This document shows positions 46,970 through 60,480 of a stretch of DNA of 64,000 nucleotides, one piece after another; within the stretch, counting starts at the first letter, position 1; each line of letters opens with the position of its first letter. The notes below the pieces were generated by a model. The model was given only the letters and a program-made list of their open reading frames with translations. It searched no databases and was not told the DNA's origin. A program made the translations under genes and the position numbers. Source of the DNA: Thereva unica (taxonomy: Eukaryota; Arthropoda; Insecta; Diptera; Therevidae); assembly GCA_949987705.1 (NCBI GenBank), contig OX465281.1, forward strand, positions 165,678,516 to 165,742,515, written 5' to 3'.

Positions 46970-48917
46970 ATACTCAATATCTGGTTAGATCCATGGCTGC
47001 CATCTCAAGAGGGCGTATTACCATTTTCTTCACCATCCCCTCGACATGGGTATCAAATGAAAGGGTATGATAAGTAGAATACAATAAGCAATATAGTATA
47101 CTCATTAAATAGTTAGATCCACCGAGGCCACCTCAAGAGGACGTATTGCCATTTTCTTCTCAACCCCCACGACATGGGTATTAAATGAAAGGGAATGATA
47201 AGTAGAACATAATAAGCGATTTAGTATACTTAAAATATATTTAGATCCACGGCGGTTATCTCAAGAGGGCGGATTACCATTTTCTTCACAACCCCCTCGA
47301 CATTGGTATCAAATGAAAGGGTATAATAAGTAGAATACAATAAGCTATGTCTTTATATCCATGGCGGCCATCTCAAGAGGGCGGACTACCATTTCTTCAC
47401 CACCAGCACGACATAGGTATCAATTGAAAGCGTATCATAAGTAGAATACCATAACCGATATAATATACTCAATATCTGGTTAGATCCATGGCTGTCATCT
47501 CAAGAGGGCGGATTATCATTTTCTTCACCATCCCTTCGACATGGTTATCAAATTAAAGGGTATGATAAGTAGAATACAATAAGCAATATAGTATACTCAA
47601 TAAATAGTTAGATCCACCGAGGCCACCTCAAGAGGACGTATTACCATTTTCTTCTTAACCCCCACGACATGGGTATCAAATGAAAGGGTATGATAAGTAG
47701 AATACAATAAGCTATGTCTTTATATCCATGGCGGCCGTCTCAAGAGGGCGGACTACCATTTCTTTACCACCACCTCGACATAGGTATCAATTGAAAGTGT
47801 ATCATAAGTAGAATACCATAAGCGATATAATATACTCAATATCTGGTTAGATCCATGGCTGTCATCTCAAGAGGGCGTATTACCATTTTCTTCACAATCC
47901 CCTCGACATGGGTATCAAATGAAAGGGTATGATAAGTAGAATACAATAAGCAATATAGTATACTCAATAAATAGTTAGATCCACCGAGGCCACCTCAAGA
48001 GGACGTATTGCCATTTTCTTCTCAACCCCCACGACATGGGTATCAAATGAACGGGAATGATAAGTAGAACACACTAAGCGATTTAGTATACTTAAAATAT
48101 ATTTAGATCCACGGCGGTTATCTCAAGAGGGCGGATTACCATTTTCTTCACAACCCCTTCGACATGGGTATCAAATGAAAGGGCATGATAAGTAGAACAC
48201 AATAAGCTATGTCTTTATATCCAAGGCGGCCGTCTCAAGAGGGCGGACTACCATTTCTTCACCACCACCTCGACATAGGTATCAATTGAAAGGGTATCAT
48301 AAGTAGAATACCATAAGCGATATAATATACTCAATATCTGGTTAGATCCATGGCTGCCATCTCAAGAGGGCGTATTACCATTTTCTTCACAATCCCCTCG
48401 ACATGGGTATCAAATGAACGGGAATGATAAGTAGAACACACTAAGCGATTTAGTATACTTAAAATATATTTAGATCCACGGCGGTTATCTCAAGAGGGCG
48501 GATTACCATTTTCTTCACAACCCCTTCGACATGGGTATCAAATGAAAGGGTATGATAAGTAGAACACAATAAGCTATGTCTTTTTATCCATGGCGGCCGT
48601 CTCAAGAGGGCGGACTACCATTTCTTCACCACCACCTCGACATAGGTATCAATTGAAAGGGTATCATAAGTATAATACCATTAGCGATATAATATACTCA
48701 ATATCTGGTTAGATCCATGGCTGTCATCTCAAGAGGGCGGATTACCATTTTCTTCACAACCCCCTCGACATGGGTATCAAATGAAAGGGTATAATAAGTA
48801 GAATACAATAAGCTTTGTCTTTATATCCATGGCGGCCGTCTCAAGAGGGCGGACTACCATTTCTTCACCACCACCTCGACATAGGTATCAATTGAAAGGG
48901 TATCATAAGTAGAATAC
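46970..48917 (+). repeat. Satellite 2 array, second block
   Basis: About 16 monomers, continuing the monomer interrupted at 34230 (ATAC then TCAATATCTGG). It stops at AGAATAC (48917) where the LINE composite is inserted and resumes at 57938. Confidence 0.93.
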
Positions 48918-48938
48918 TAGTAAATGTGAAGTCTATAT

Positions 48939-49644
48939 TAGTAAATGTGAAGTCATGACTTTTAGTAGGAGACGTGATCCTATAATTTTTAACTACACCT
49001 TTCTTAATGAAGGTGTCCTTCGTGTAAACTTTGTTAAAGATCTCGGGATTAGATTTGATAGTAAGCTGGATTTTTCCACTCACTTCAACTATATCTCTTC
49101 TAGAGGTAGTTTAGTCCTGGGTTTTATAAAAAGGTGGTCCAAAGAATTTAACAACCCCTTGATTACTAAACACCTTTATATTTCTCTTGTCAGACCATTA
49201 CTCGAATATGCGTCCCAGGTTTGGTCTCCTCACTACTCTGTGCATGTTAGAACTATTGAATCGGTCCAACGAAGGTTCGTTCGATTCGCACTGAATCATC
49301 TTCCTTGGGAAAACCCATTAGTTCTTCCATCTTATGAATCTCGGCTTAAGTTACTTAACTTAAGCTCTCTTCACAAGCGCCGTGAGGTGGCCGATGTTGT
49401 TTTTGTTCATCAGCTCCTTAATGGAAAGGTTGACTCAGGTTTTCTAGATCACCGTGCATCGTTTAGAGTGAGTCGTTACAATCTTAGAGGGCGTCCTCTC
49501 TTACAAATCAACTCTTCTAATACGAATTACGGCAGATTCGAGCCTGTCAATCGCATGTTCATTAACGTGAACAACAATATTAATGTGTTTAACGTGAGTA
49601 TTGGTAAAGATGTCCTTAAAAGGAGTCTTTTTAATCTCACGTGA
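48939..49644 (+). pseudogene. CR1/Jockey-group LINE reverse transcriptase, C-terminal fragment
   Basis: From MTFSRRRDP through VKDLGIRFDSKLDF, WSPHYSVHVRTIESVQRRFV and VSRYNLRGRP to a natural TGA (49642-49644). This is the thumb and C-terminal part of the enzyme; endonuclease and palm are absent because the insertion is 5'-truncated. It is nearly identical to the inverted copy at 51523-51978 and extends beyond it. The 5' edge carries TAGTAAATGTGAAGTC twice (48918-48933 and 48939-48954), a typical small rearrangement at a truncated LINE end. Confidence 0.82.
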
Positions 49645-49836
49645 TTGATAACATTTTATGTTGTTTGGTGGGTTACATGTTGGATGCCGTTACTTTTTAT
49701 TTTAATTTATGTTCAACCTCTTTTTAGAGATAGGATTTTATTTACTAATTGTTACTAATATTTTATGTTTGCATGTCTCAGCTGAGCCACGGCAGTGGTA
49801 AATATTTCTCAGCCCAGCCTGTGTTAGAAGGGAAAC
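49645..49836 (+). other. LINE 3' UTR
   Basis: AT-rich, then CATGTCTCAGCTGAGCC and CCTGTGTTAGAAGGGAAACT. The last block resembles the LINE tail at 57880-57934 (TTCTGTGCTAGAAGGGTTAA), so the element's 3' end may hold two diverged copies around the TA tract. Confidence 0.55.
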
Positions 49837-51233
<1,397 letters not shown>

Positions 51234-51336
51234 AATCGTATTCCGAACTGTGAGAGCATCGAAATATTATAACATACGGAATTACTTTGTAGGCAAGAAA
51301 TTAATTGATCAAAATAAAAAATATTAGTCATTGTTA
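51234..51336 (+). other. 3' flank of transposase-like gene
   Basis: AT-rich, with AATAAA at about 51312-51317. It ends at the T run that is the poly(A) tail of the inverted LINE. Confidence 0.45.
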
Positions 51337-51431
51337 TTTTTTTTTTTTTTTTTTTTTTTTTAGCAAGAGTTAACCCTTCTAGCACAGAAGGCGCACTTTT
51401 CAGCTAAGCATGAAAATCTATATATGCATAC

Positions 51432-51436
<5 letters not shown>

Positions 51437-51516
<80 letters not shown>

Positions 51517-51522
51517 TAGACA
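51437..51522. repeat. (AT)n microsatellite
   Basis: Interrupts the reverse transcriptase frame directly after RREVADV. Confidence 0.92.
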
Positions 51523-54160
51523 TCGGCCACCTCACGGCGCTTGTGAAGAGAGCTTAAGTTAAGTAACTTAAGCCGAGATTCATAAGATGGAAGAACTAAT
51601 GGGTTTTCCCAAGGAAGATGATTCAGTGCGAATCGAACGAACCTTCGTTGGACCGATTCAATAGTTCTAACATGCACAGAGTAGTGAGGAGACCAAACCT
51701 GGGACGCATATTCGAGTAATGGTCTGACCAGAGAAATATAAAGGTGTTTAGTAATCAAGGGGTTGTTAAATTCTTTGGACCACCTTTTTATAAAACCCAG
51801 GACTAAATTACCTCTAGAAGAGATATAGTTGATGTGAGTGGAAAAATCCAGCTTACTATCAAATCTAATCCCGAGATCTTTAACAAAGTTTACACGAAGG
51901 ACACCTTCATTAAGAAAGGTGTAGTTAAAAATTATAGGATCACGTCTCCTACTAAAAGTCATGACTTCACATCTACTAATATTAAGAACCAGGTTGTTAT
52001 AAGTACACCAAGAGTAAAAGGTGTCAAGATCAGCTTGCAAAAGTTTGCAATCCTCAATACTCTTAATGTGACGGTATAACTTGATGTCATCAGCGTAAAT
52101 CAATATTCTACAGTGTCTTAACAAGGAAACAATGTCATCAATTGATAAAATGAAGAGAAGAGGGCCAAGATGACTTCCTTGAGGGACACCGGATGATGCT
52201 TCAATGGGTACTGATTTGGATCCTCGAAAAAGAACTTGGTAGGTCCGGTCAGCTAAGTAAGACTGGAACCACACCAGAAGTGCTTGCGGAAAGCCAAGCC
52301 TTCTTAATTTGAGAATTATAATAGAATGGGAGAGCTTGTCAAATGCCTTGTGTAAACGCAATCAGTGTAAACGCAATCAGTTTGACAACCAGAAACGAAG
52401 CCCTCGACAGCATGAGAAGTGAACTCAAGAAAATTGGTGGTAGTGGAACGACCTGCAAGAAAACCATGTTGATTCGTTGAGACAAGCCTCTTGCAGATCG
52501 GAGCGATCGCAGAATAGATAATTGATTCGAAAAGCTTCGGTATAACAGACAACTTCGCAATTGGTCTATAATTCGATATTTCGTTTTTGCTACCACTTTT
52601 GTGAATAGGAATTATAAACGAATTCTTCCAAAGCGTAGGGAAGCACCCTTTATCCAGGGATTTCTGAAACAGGGTTTTCAGTGGAGACTGGAGAACCTCC
52701 GCACAGGACTTCAGGACAGCAGGTGGAATACCGTCAGGGCCCGAAGTGAAGTCGAAAGGGAGTTCATCAATATGTTTCACGATATCAGCAAGGGTAATTG
52801 AGAGAGGTAAAAAATGAGGCTCTCGGTTAGGGGTAATGTGACGAAAATTATTGTCATTAGGCTGAAAGTCAGAAGGTGAAAAAGATTGATGAAAGAATGA
52901 TGCAAACATGTTGCAAATCGCAAGTGACTCAGAACTAGACCAGTTTGTGTGCTGCATAGTATTAGGGTAGTTATCAACTTTTTTCTTAGAGTTGACAAAT
53001 TTAAAGAAGTTCCTAGGATCAGTAAACACTTTATCACTCATGCTGCTAAGGTGTTCACGATACAGAGTAAAAGAGAGTGAACGAAATCTGTTATAGCAAT
53101 TGATAAATGAATTGCGACTAGGAGAGTCCTTTCTCTTTAAATAGGTTTTCCAAAGTCTATTCTTCTGATTTTTTAAATGCCTGAGTTCATTATTAAACCA
53201 AGGTGGAGAAGAACTGGGCAGTTTTTGGGGCTCATAAGGTACGCAAGAAACGAGGGCCTCGTATAGTACGTTATAAAACAGTGCCACGTCGTCATCCAGC
53301 TCATTTGCGGAAAGCAAACTGTTAAAATCGATCGAGGCAAGCTTAGATGACAGCTCCCCAAAGTTAGCCTTTCTAAAGTTAAAGGAATGGGTTACCTCCT
53401 CCGGACAAGGCTTATTCTCTGAATTGAAGCAATAATTAAGCAGAAGCGGAGGATGGTAACTGTCAACAGACGTCATGACTGTTGGACTGAGTTCGACAGT
53501 CATATTGACTGCGTCAGTAAAGAATACAAGATCTAACTGCCTCCCCAAAACGTTAGATACCCCGCTCATTTGATTCAAGCCAAGTGAGAATAAGGAATTA
53601 AGAAAACAGGATTCCTTTGAATTCAGGTTGCCTTCAGGAAGGTAGTTATCGTCATCTACATCCGTTACCCACTGAATATTGGGTAAATTAAAGTCTCCAA
53701 GGAGAAGTAATTCATCGCCAGTGTCCATCATACTCGAGATATAATCAACACCAGAGATGAGAATATCATAGAGATTTTTACCTCTATCGTCAAGAGTGCT
53801 TTACATATCTGGTGGGATATAGCAGCACAGAAGAAAGAGATTAATTTTTGATAAGGTAATTTTAAGAGCGACAAGCTCAATGTCAAGGTGGATAGAAAAA
53901 CTAGGAAGAGAAATTGGATTACAAGACAGATGGCTACTACAAGCAAGAAGTACGCCACCTCCACGAGCATCCGAGTCAGTGTAACGATCCCTCCGAAACA
54001 CTTGGTAAGAGGAATCAAAGAGTTCCGCATTAAGAATACCTTCATGAAGCCAGGTTTCAGTAAATGCTATGACATCGAACCCGCTAGCCATCGATGCCTG
54101 AAGGATGTCGTTAGTTTTTGACCTAGTCCCTCTTACATTCTGGTAGTAGAGGGAAAGCGT
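51523..54160 (-). pseudogene. LINE ORF2: endonuclease and reverse transcriptase, broken
   Basis: Starts near YYQNVRGTRSK (about 54155). Endonuclease motifs: FTETWL, CCYIPPDM followed by an in-frame TAA (53799-53801), LLLGDFNLPNI and SYHPPL. Reverse transcriptase motifs: FIIPIHKSGSKNEISNYRPI, QHGFLAGRSTTTN, then a local duplication of TGATTGCGTTTACAC (about 52347-52375) that replaces the normal DFTKAFDK block and shifts frame. The shifted frame runs from about 52361: AFDKLSH, SGVPQGSHLGPLLF, YADDIKLY and VKDLGIRFDSKLDF. It ends at the TA tract. At least two lesions plus the lost C-terminus make it inactive. Confidence 0.85.
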
Positions 54161-55477
54161 CTCGAGTTTTTTGGCATCTGTATAGTGCTCGGAGTAGAAG
54201 CGTTTGCACGATGCGCTTGAGTACGGGTACGCGGAACAGAAAGCTTGGTAAGGGCACCAGCAGGCCAGAAACCGGGATCTAAAAGAGTCTCGGCAATAAC
54301 GGGCGGTGCAGACAAAACAAAAGAAGCAACAGGCTTGGAAGCCTTGCTGACTTTTCTGCAGGAGACAGTTCCAGGGTCTATAGATTTCTTCCTTAAATAT
54401 TCACAGACAGACTCCGTCATAGTTTCAGGAGAGAATCGTGATATAAAGATATCTAAAGGTCTCGGTATCGTAACCAGAGGGGTGCACGGTTGTAGGGGAA
54501 CTGTAGCTGCCGTTACCAGGGGGTTGGCCACTATTAAGGGCGAAGAGGTTGATACTGAGACCGGCCTAGAAGTCGACTCCATGTCCGGAACACGGGGCAA
54601 GGAACTCAAAGTGACACCGTCCCCAATGATGGCTTGGCGATTACGATTTTTCCTGCGACTTTTGCGACGCACCTTAGTAACAGGTGCAATCGAGCTGACG
54701 GCCTCCTGTGGCAAAAGGACGTTCTCCGAACGGGAAGTAGCCGCGGGGCAGGGTGAAGGCAGAGGTTGCACCTCAACCTGCAGAGCGTCATCAGATGCTG
54801 CCGTCGCTGAGGAGGTCTTATTTGTAACAGCGACGCTCTCCAAACTTAAGGACAGGGAGCTCAGGGCGTTGTGATTTTGAATCACTGCTGATGATAGCGA
54901 TTCAATATCAGCCCTAACACGCTTGGTATTCCTTTTTATATCGTCCAATATAGGATGGACAGAAGCCAAGGAGCTATAAGTGCAGGAGGGAGAAGTGGTG
55001 ACCGGGTTAAGTATCGCCGAATGTACATATGTCGTCTAACGACTCTAATGCTGTTGCAGTTCGGGAAGAAATTTTTTCAAATTTCTCAATCAAGGAACCC
55101 GTATTGGCCACAGCAGAGTTCAGGGTGTCAGACAACGTGTCAAGCCGGACATTAATAGACTGGACGTCATCAGATAAAATTTGAAAATGGTAGATGTTAC
55201 TTGAGAAGGAGTTAAGACGATCCATGACTTTTTCCCGATCAGCGAGAAAAGCGTCAGAGATGTCTTTCATCAATCTCAGCACATGACAGGGTTTGATGTC
55301 AGAGCATTCACTACACGTAGGCCCTCTAGGAGCCGAAGATTTGCTGCTGACCTTCGAAGTGAGGCAAGAAGGATGGAAAACGCCTCCACAAACCCCATCA
55401 CAGGAAATCCCGTCACGGGAGATTTCCGAAGAACACCTCTTGCAAAAGATCCGCCATGAATACACGAATTTATCCAA
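54133..55477 (-). pseudogene. LINE ORF1: PHD-like finger, coiled coil and RRM-like region, frameshifted
   Basis: The first segment (55477-55007, ATG start) has a Cys/His cluster CKRCSSEISRDGISCDG, VFHPSCLTS and CSECSD, in PHD-finger order, then a helical region (DRLNSF to FEKISS) likely to be a coiled coil. A frame change near 54970-55010 leads to the second segment (54969-54133). This is Ser/Pro-rich with a basic patch (KVRRKSRRKNRNRQ) and an RRM-like region (DIFISRFSPETMTESV to DPGFWPAGALTKL). PHD plus RRM-like ORF1 proteins occur in CR1/Jockey-group LINEs, where they bind element RNA. The second segment has no ATG at its start, so the two are one broken gene. Confidence 0.68.
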
Positions 55478-55490
55478 TATATTATAAAAA

Positions 55491-56040
55491 TGAGAAAAAT
55501 TTAGCCAAATTCTTTTTTCGACAGCAAAGCTACAATAGAATCTCGTAGCCTTTAATTAGAAGCATTAGAGAAAAAAAAATTCTATTTAAAATATCACACA
55601 ATTTTCTAGTTCACTACGCTTAATTGGAAACACTGAACATTTGTATTGAAACTAACACAAGAGAAGCACAAAATAAAGGAATTTACAAGTACACCATTAG
55701 CGTGCCGTGGATTTCCCCGTAACAAAAAAACTCTTTCCTAAAAGGACTTTTCCACTTAATTAATCCTTCGATAATAAATCTTTTCGCTATTAATGCAGAA
55801 ATGCCACTAGTAATAAAAAAATCAAGTGTGAATCATTAAACACTGGCACGAAGCACAAAACACTCTCATCCGTGGCGTTCTTTTAAGCAAATTATTATTA
55901 CACTAGGCAGAAACTGAACACAAAAACATTAAAAACAATGGACAAGAGAAATAAAAACGGAATTTTCCACAGGCCCGGGATCGGCAGCGGCTTCTATAAA
56001 TGATTAGTCACTCGAGCACAATTCACCCAAATCGTTTTCG
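55491..56040 (-). other. Probable 5' UTR of the inverted LINE
   Basis: AT-rich, no ORF, no repeat shared elsewhere in the window. It ends around a GC-richer stretch (GCCCGGGATCGGCAGCGG) near 55972-55989. The true 5' end cannot be fixed without another copy. Confidence 0.4.
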
Positions 56041-56812
56041 ATTTGATTTAGTAAGAAAGTTAGTATAGAAAAATGTTCATTTTTTTGCATTTTAGTCCGC
56101 CATATTTAATTTTCTATTTTAAATTTTAAAAATCTGATGTCAGATTCGTGATCTACGAGTCAAAAAACCCTTATTTATTAAGTTTCATGGAAAAAGGTTC
56201 ATTTTTTGAATTTTGGTCCGCCATCTTGGCTGCCATTTTGAATTTTGAAAATCTGACCGCAGATTCGTAATCAGCGACCAAAAAACCCCGATAAACAAGT
56301 TTTGGTGAAAATTGGTGACGTTTCAAAAATCAATAAACATTAATGATTATAAACAAATACTCATAATTTTTGAAATCTTTGAGGGCCCATCGAGATGAGA
56401 GAGGTGTTAGAGTGACTTCTCTCGAACATTTTGAGACCAAAAACGTCCATTTTCAAGATGGGGTATTTGAGAAATTGAATTTTATAGTTTTTTACTATTT
56501 TTTGACCTTTTGACCTTGAATTCGAAAATATGTTTATGTTTTTCAGCAAATTTGATTGTAAACAACCCCTCTCACCTGAAAACATGTAAAACCTATCAAA
56601 AACGTCGACCCCAACGAAAGATGTAGAGCCAAAATCAAAAAAGGAAGTTAAAATTCATGAAAATCCCGAAAAACACATTTAATTTTTAATGATTAATAGA
56701 TTAATGAAAAAATTCTAAAAAATTTTTTTTTGTAGTCTTAAATAGTTGCCCAAAGTCCCTGAAAAGTTTCAGCCAAATCGAAGGGGGGTCGAAAAAATTT
56801 GTCCGATTTGAC
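56041..56812. repeat. Diverged repeat with GATTCGTGATC motif and AT-rich spacer
   Basis: Two loose copies 111 bp apart have TGGTCCGCCAT or TAGTCCGCCAT, then AATTTTNAAAATCTGA and AGATTCGTGATC or AGATTCGTAATC followed by AAAAAACCC. The motif resembles the core at 27791-28070. The rest (56310-56812) is AT-rich with no gene recognised; open frames there are shadows. Confidence 0.5.
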
Positions 56813-57788
56813 GTGGAATGTCCCATATGTATATCAGAACCATTCAACGCCACAGTAGGACTAAGACAAGGAGATGCCCTATCGTGCTTACTATTTAACG
56901 TAGCTATGGAAAAAGTGATAAGACACGCAGGAATTAACACAGCGGGCAGTATTTTCAACAAGTCGGTACAATTATTGGCGTACGCTGACGACATCGTAAT
57001 ACTAGCCAGATCCCCCGTAGCAATGAAAGAAGCCTTCATATCGCTAGAAAGAGCAGCAAAGAAACTCGGACTAGCAATTAATGAAGAGAAAACGAAATAT
57101 ATGTGCATCTCCAAAAGACGTAATGATCGCCAGAATATGACAATTGATACATACAACATCGAAGCAGTAAAAGAATTTATATATCTAGGGACGCTAATTT
57201 CAAAAGACAACGACACGACATTAGAAGTTAAAAGGAGATTAGCGCTGGGAAACAGATGCTACTTTGGGCTACGTAAACATTTCTTATCAAGAAACATATC
57301 AAGAAGCACTAAAGTAAAACTGTACAGAACTCTTATAAGGCCAATACTACTGTATGGATCCGAAACCTGGACATTAAGAAGTAACGAAGAACACCTCCTA
57401 GGGTGCTTCGAAAGAAAAATCCTGCGCACCATATATGGAGGAATCAACGAAAACGGTGTTTGGAGGAGAAGATACAATCACGAATTGTATCAGTTGTATA
57501 AAGATCCAAACATCATTAAAACTATAAAAATTAACAGAATCCGATGGGCAGGACGTGTTGAACGTAGCAGTGACGACAGCATAACAAAAATTATTATGAA
57601 CAAGAGACCAGACGGACACAGAGGTACGGGACGTCCAAAAAAGAGATATTTAGACAGCGTAGAAGAAGATCTACGAACCCTAGGTATAAGAAATTGGAGA
57701 CTTCAAGCCAGGGACCGACAGTTCTGGAGGAGGATGTTGCAGGAAGCCAAGGCCAATAACAGGCTGTGGAGCTATTTTATGATGATGA

Positions 57789-57790
<2 letters not shown>
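56813..57790 (+). pseudogene. RTE-type LINE reverse transcriptase, 5'-truncated
   Basis: An open frame (starting GTG, no ATG context) begins inside the palm: SEPFNATVGLRQGDALSC, LLAYADDIVILAR, LGLAINEEKTKYM, FIYLGTLISKDND, LIRPILLYGSETWTL, IRWAGRVERSSDD, GRPKKRYLDSVEEDL and [16 protein letters not shown]. It runs into a GATGATGAT tail and an (AT)n tract, which probably marks the natural 3' end. The endonuclease and fingers are absent. It belongs to the same broad clade as the LINE at 24858-27197, but that copy lacks this region, so direct comparison is not possible. Confidence 0.8.

Positions 57791-57858
<68 letters not shown>
57791..57858. repeat. (AT)n microsatellite
   Basis: Follows the RTE fragment and precedes the LINE tail. 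Confidence 0.93.
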
Positions 57859-57866
<8 letters not shown>

Positions 57867-57937
57867 ATGTATGTATAGATTTTCATGCTTAGCTGAAAAG
57901 TGCGCCTTCTGTGCTAGAAGGGTTAACTCTTGCTGAT
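57859..57937 (+). other. LINE 3' tail, inverted match to 51362-51436
   Basis: GTATGTATAGATTTTCATGC, then TTAGCTGAAAAGTGCGCC, TTCTGTGCTAGAAGGG and TTAACTCTTGCT. The reverse complement stands at 51362-51436 before the poly(A) of the inverted LINE. It directly precedes the AATAC target duplication. Confidence 0.7.
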
Positions 57938-58565
57938 AATACCATAAGCGATATAATGTACTCAATATCTGGTTAGATCCATGGCTGTCATCTCAAGCGG
58001 GTGGATTAATATTTTCTTCACAACCCCCTCGACATGGGTATCAAATGAAAGGGTATGAAAAGTAGAATACAATAAGCTATGTCTTTATATCCATGGCGGC
58101 CGTCTCAAGAGGGCGGACTAGCATTTCTTCACCACCACCTCGACACAGTTATCAATTGAAAGGGTATCATAAGTAGAATGCTATAAGCGATATAATATAC
58201 TCAATATCTGGTTAGATCCATGGCGGTCATCTCAAGAGGCCGGATTTCCATTTTCTTCTCAACCCCTCGACATGGGTATCAAATGAAACGGTATGATAAG
58301 TAGAATACAATAAGCAATACAGTATACTCAATAAATAGTTAGATCCACCGAGGCCACCTCAAGAGGACGCATTACCATTTTCTTCACAACCCCCTCGACA
58401 TGGGTATCAAATGAAAGGGAATAAGAACAACATTATAAGCGATATAGTATACTCAATATACCGTTAGATCCACGGCGGTCATCTCAAGAGGACGGATTAC
58501 CATTTTCTTCACAACCCCCTCGACATGGGTATCAAATGAAAGGGTATCATAACTAGAACACACTA
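57938..58565 (+). repeat. Satellite 2 array, third block
   Basis: About five monomers continuing the unit interrupted at 48917. It ends at GAACACACTA, where the BEL/Pao LTR starts. Confidence 0.9.
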
Positions 58566-58566
58566 G

Positions 58567-60214
58567 CATGAAATAATTAAACACGTGCATTTACGAACGA
58601 GTTCAAAGGAACACTCGAACAAGGTCATTAGATCAGCATGTTGAAAGAAAAATCGAGCTGGTTATGGATCAATAATTCCATAGTTGTTTAAAATTCCGAC
58701 TATAGCTTTATTTTGTATTCCGGTACACAGCCCCACAATCCCAATACACAGTGGCCAATAAAAGAAAAAATGTATAAAAAATACAATTCAAATTTATTGG
58801 CTCTTTTCTTTATAATGTTTCAATTCATAACAAATTTATTGATTTCATGATATACTTCGAACAACGAAATAGTTTGTTAATTCATAAAATAGAGAAAACA
58901 ATCCAAATGCTAATATTCCATATTCATAAATAGAGAAAACAATCCAAATGCTAATATTCCATATTCAAATTTAATTTAAATTATTCAAATTCAATTTCGA
59001 TTACCAAATCACAGCAAAAAAATAATACGTATTTTTAAATGAAGCAAAATTTTAAGTAATATTGAAATAAAGCAAAATACAAAATGTATGCACTTACCTG
59101 ATTAAGTAATCACCAGTTAAGGTTAAGGAAGTTATATGGAGGAGACTGGGTGGAGGAGTATAGATTAAACACCTTGATATTTTAAAGGAGGTTTAATACC
59201 TTGTATCGAATCTACAAGGTATGATTGAAGTTAGTTAAGATCGTTATATCTTGTATCAAAAAGCTACAAGTATAATTAAGTTTATACCTTGTATCGAAAG
59301 CTACAAGGTATAGATGAGGTTAGTAAAGGTAGTTATAACTTGTATCAATAAGCTACAAGTATAACTGTTTTATACCTTGTATCGAAAGCTACAAGGTATA
59401 GATGAGGTTAGTAAAGGTAGTTATAACTTGTATCAATAAGCTACAAGTATAACTGTTTTATACCTTGTATCGAAAGCTACAAGGTATAGATGAGGTTAGT
59501 AAAGGTAGTTATAACTTGTATCAATAAGCTACAAGTATAACTGTTTTATACCTTGTATCGAAAGCTACAAGGTATAGATGAGATTAGTAAAGGTAGTTAT
59601 AACTTGTATCAATAAGCTACAAGTATAACTAAGTGAGGTGTTAAAGGGATTAAGGAAAATTCTTTAGGGAGGAAAACCTTACCTTACTGGATGATGGCTG
59701 GAGCCAGAGAGAGCGAAAATCAGTCGAGCAAACATTTTTGTTCACTTCCAGATTTTGCAACGGTATAAACCGGTTTAGTTGCTAACAACCGAAGTGGGGA
59801 GCAGTTATCTGTGTGTGTGTGCATACATGATTGATTCTAGTTAATCAATGTTACCATATTAAATTTTTACTCAAGTTAACATTGAGTTAATTTCAGTTGA
59901 ATTGAATTGAAATTGAATTGAAATTGAATTGAATGCTTTAAACTTAAATTTTAAATTATATTAATTTTATATTAAAATACATTGCTGGAGCAATGAGAAA
60001 AAACAAATGCTGATATTTATTTTAGTTGATGAGCCTCATGTAGTATGGTTAATTATGTTATTTATTGTGGTTACTGTTCCTCCTTCTTGATGTAGTATTA
60101 GTTGATGCTGCGACTATTCCTCCTTGTTGGGTGGCCTTTTGCTATTACAAAGCTGTAATTGAATAATGGTTATGGCGCCCTACTGTGATATGGTAATCGT
60201 TATGTTTTCAAACA
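58567..60214 (-). repeat. 3' LTR of BEL/Pao element (boundaries approximate)
   Basis: On the minus strand it starts TGTTTGAAAAC three bases after the polypurine tract and ends near TTATTTCA at about 58569, next to satellite 2. Inside are a five-copy 88-bp hairpin repeat, a two-copy ~42-bp repeat (58881-58963), a TTGAA-rich run (59895-59935) and a TATAAA on the plus strand at 59764. The 5' LTR is outside the window, so the ends are inferred. Confidence 0.65.
59196..59635. repeat. 88-bp tandem repeat with two alternating hairpins, in BEL/Pao LTR
   Basis: Four regular copies start TATACCTTG at 59283, 59371, 59459 and 59547, exactly 88 bp apart, after one diverged copy from about 59196. Each copy holds hairpin A (TACCTTGTA, loop TCGAAAGC, TACAAGGTA) and hairpin B (TATAACTTGTA paired with TACAAGTATA around ATCAATAAGC). 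Confidence 0.85.
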
Positions 60215-60216
60215 TA

Positions 60217-60230
60217 CTCCCCCCCTTTGG
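60217..60230 (-). other. Polypurine tract of BEL/Pao element
   Basis: CCAAAGGGGGGGAG on the minus strand, two bases before the LTR start TGTTTG. It primes plus-strand DNA synthesis. Confidence 0.75.
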
Positions 60231-60480
60231 AACACTACCGATGTGTTTCAAAACAAGGAAAGTAACCGTGCAGATCTGAAATCGTTTGGTGAGAACAATT
60301 ATGTCACTTAGGCAAATGATAAAACATTGAGTGCATCTGGTGAAAGTAGTAATTTTGTATTGACCGCCTAAAACAAAAAGAAACAACAACAGAGGAGAAG
60401 AAAAGAACATTAGATAACTATGAGGAAAATACATCTCATTAGTTAGGGCAAACAAGGATATCGACAATGAAAGAAATGAT

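Larger units (their letters stand above)
51337..55490 (-). mobile_element. Inverted CR1/Jockey-group LINE, nearly full coding length, defective
   Basis: On the minus strand: ORF1 (55477-54133), ORF2 with endonuclease and reverse transcriptase (about 54160-51523), then an abrupt (TA)n tract (51437-51522), a tail (51362-51420) and 25 A residues (T run 51337-51361). The reverse transcriptase loses its last ~150 codons at the TA tract relative to the copy at 48939-49644. The 5' end probably extends past 55490. Confidence 0.8.

Noticed and set aside
54245..54874. 209-aa plus-strand ORF opposite LINE ORF1
   Set aside because: Antisense shadow of the Ser/Pro-rich ORF1 region with no domain.
51361..57937. 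DNA transposon bounded by terminal inverted repeats
   Set aside because: The inverted ends are LINE tails with a poly(A) on one side, and the target duplication (AATAC) flanks a larger unit starting at 48918.
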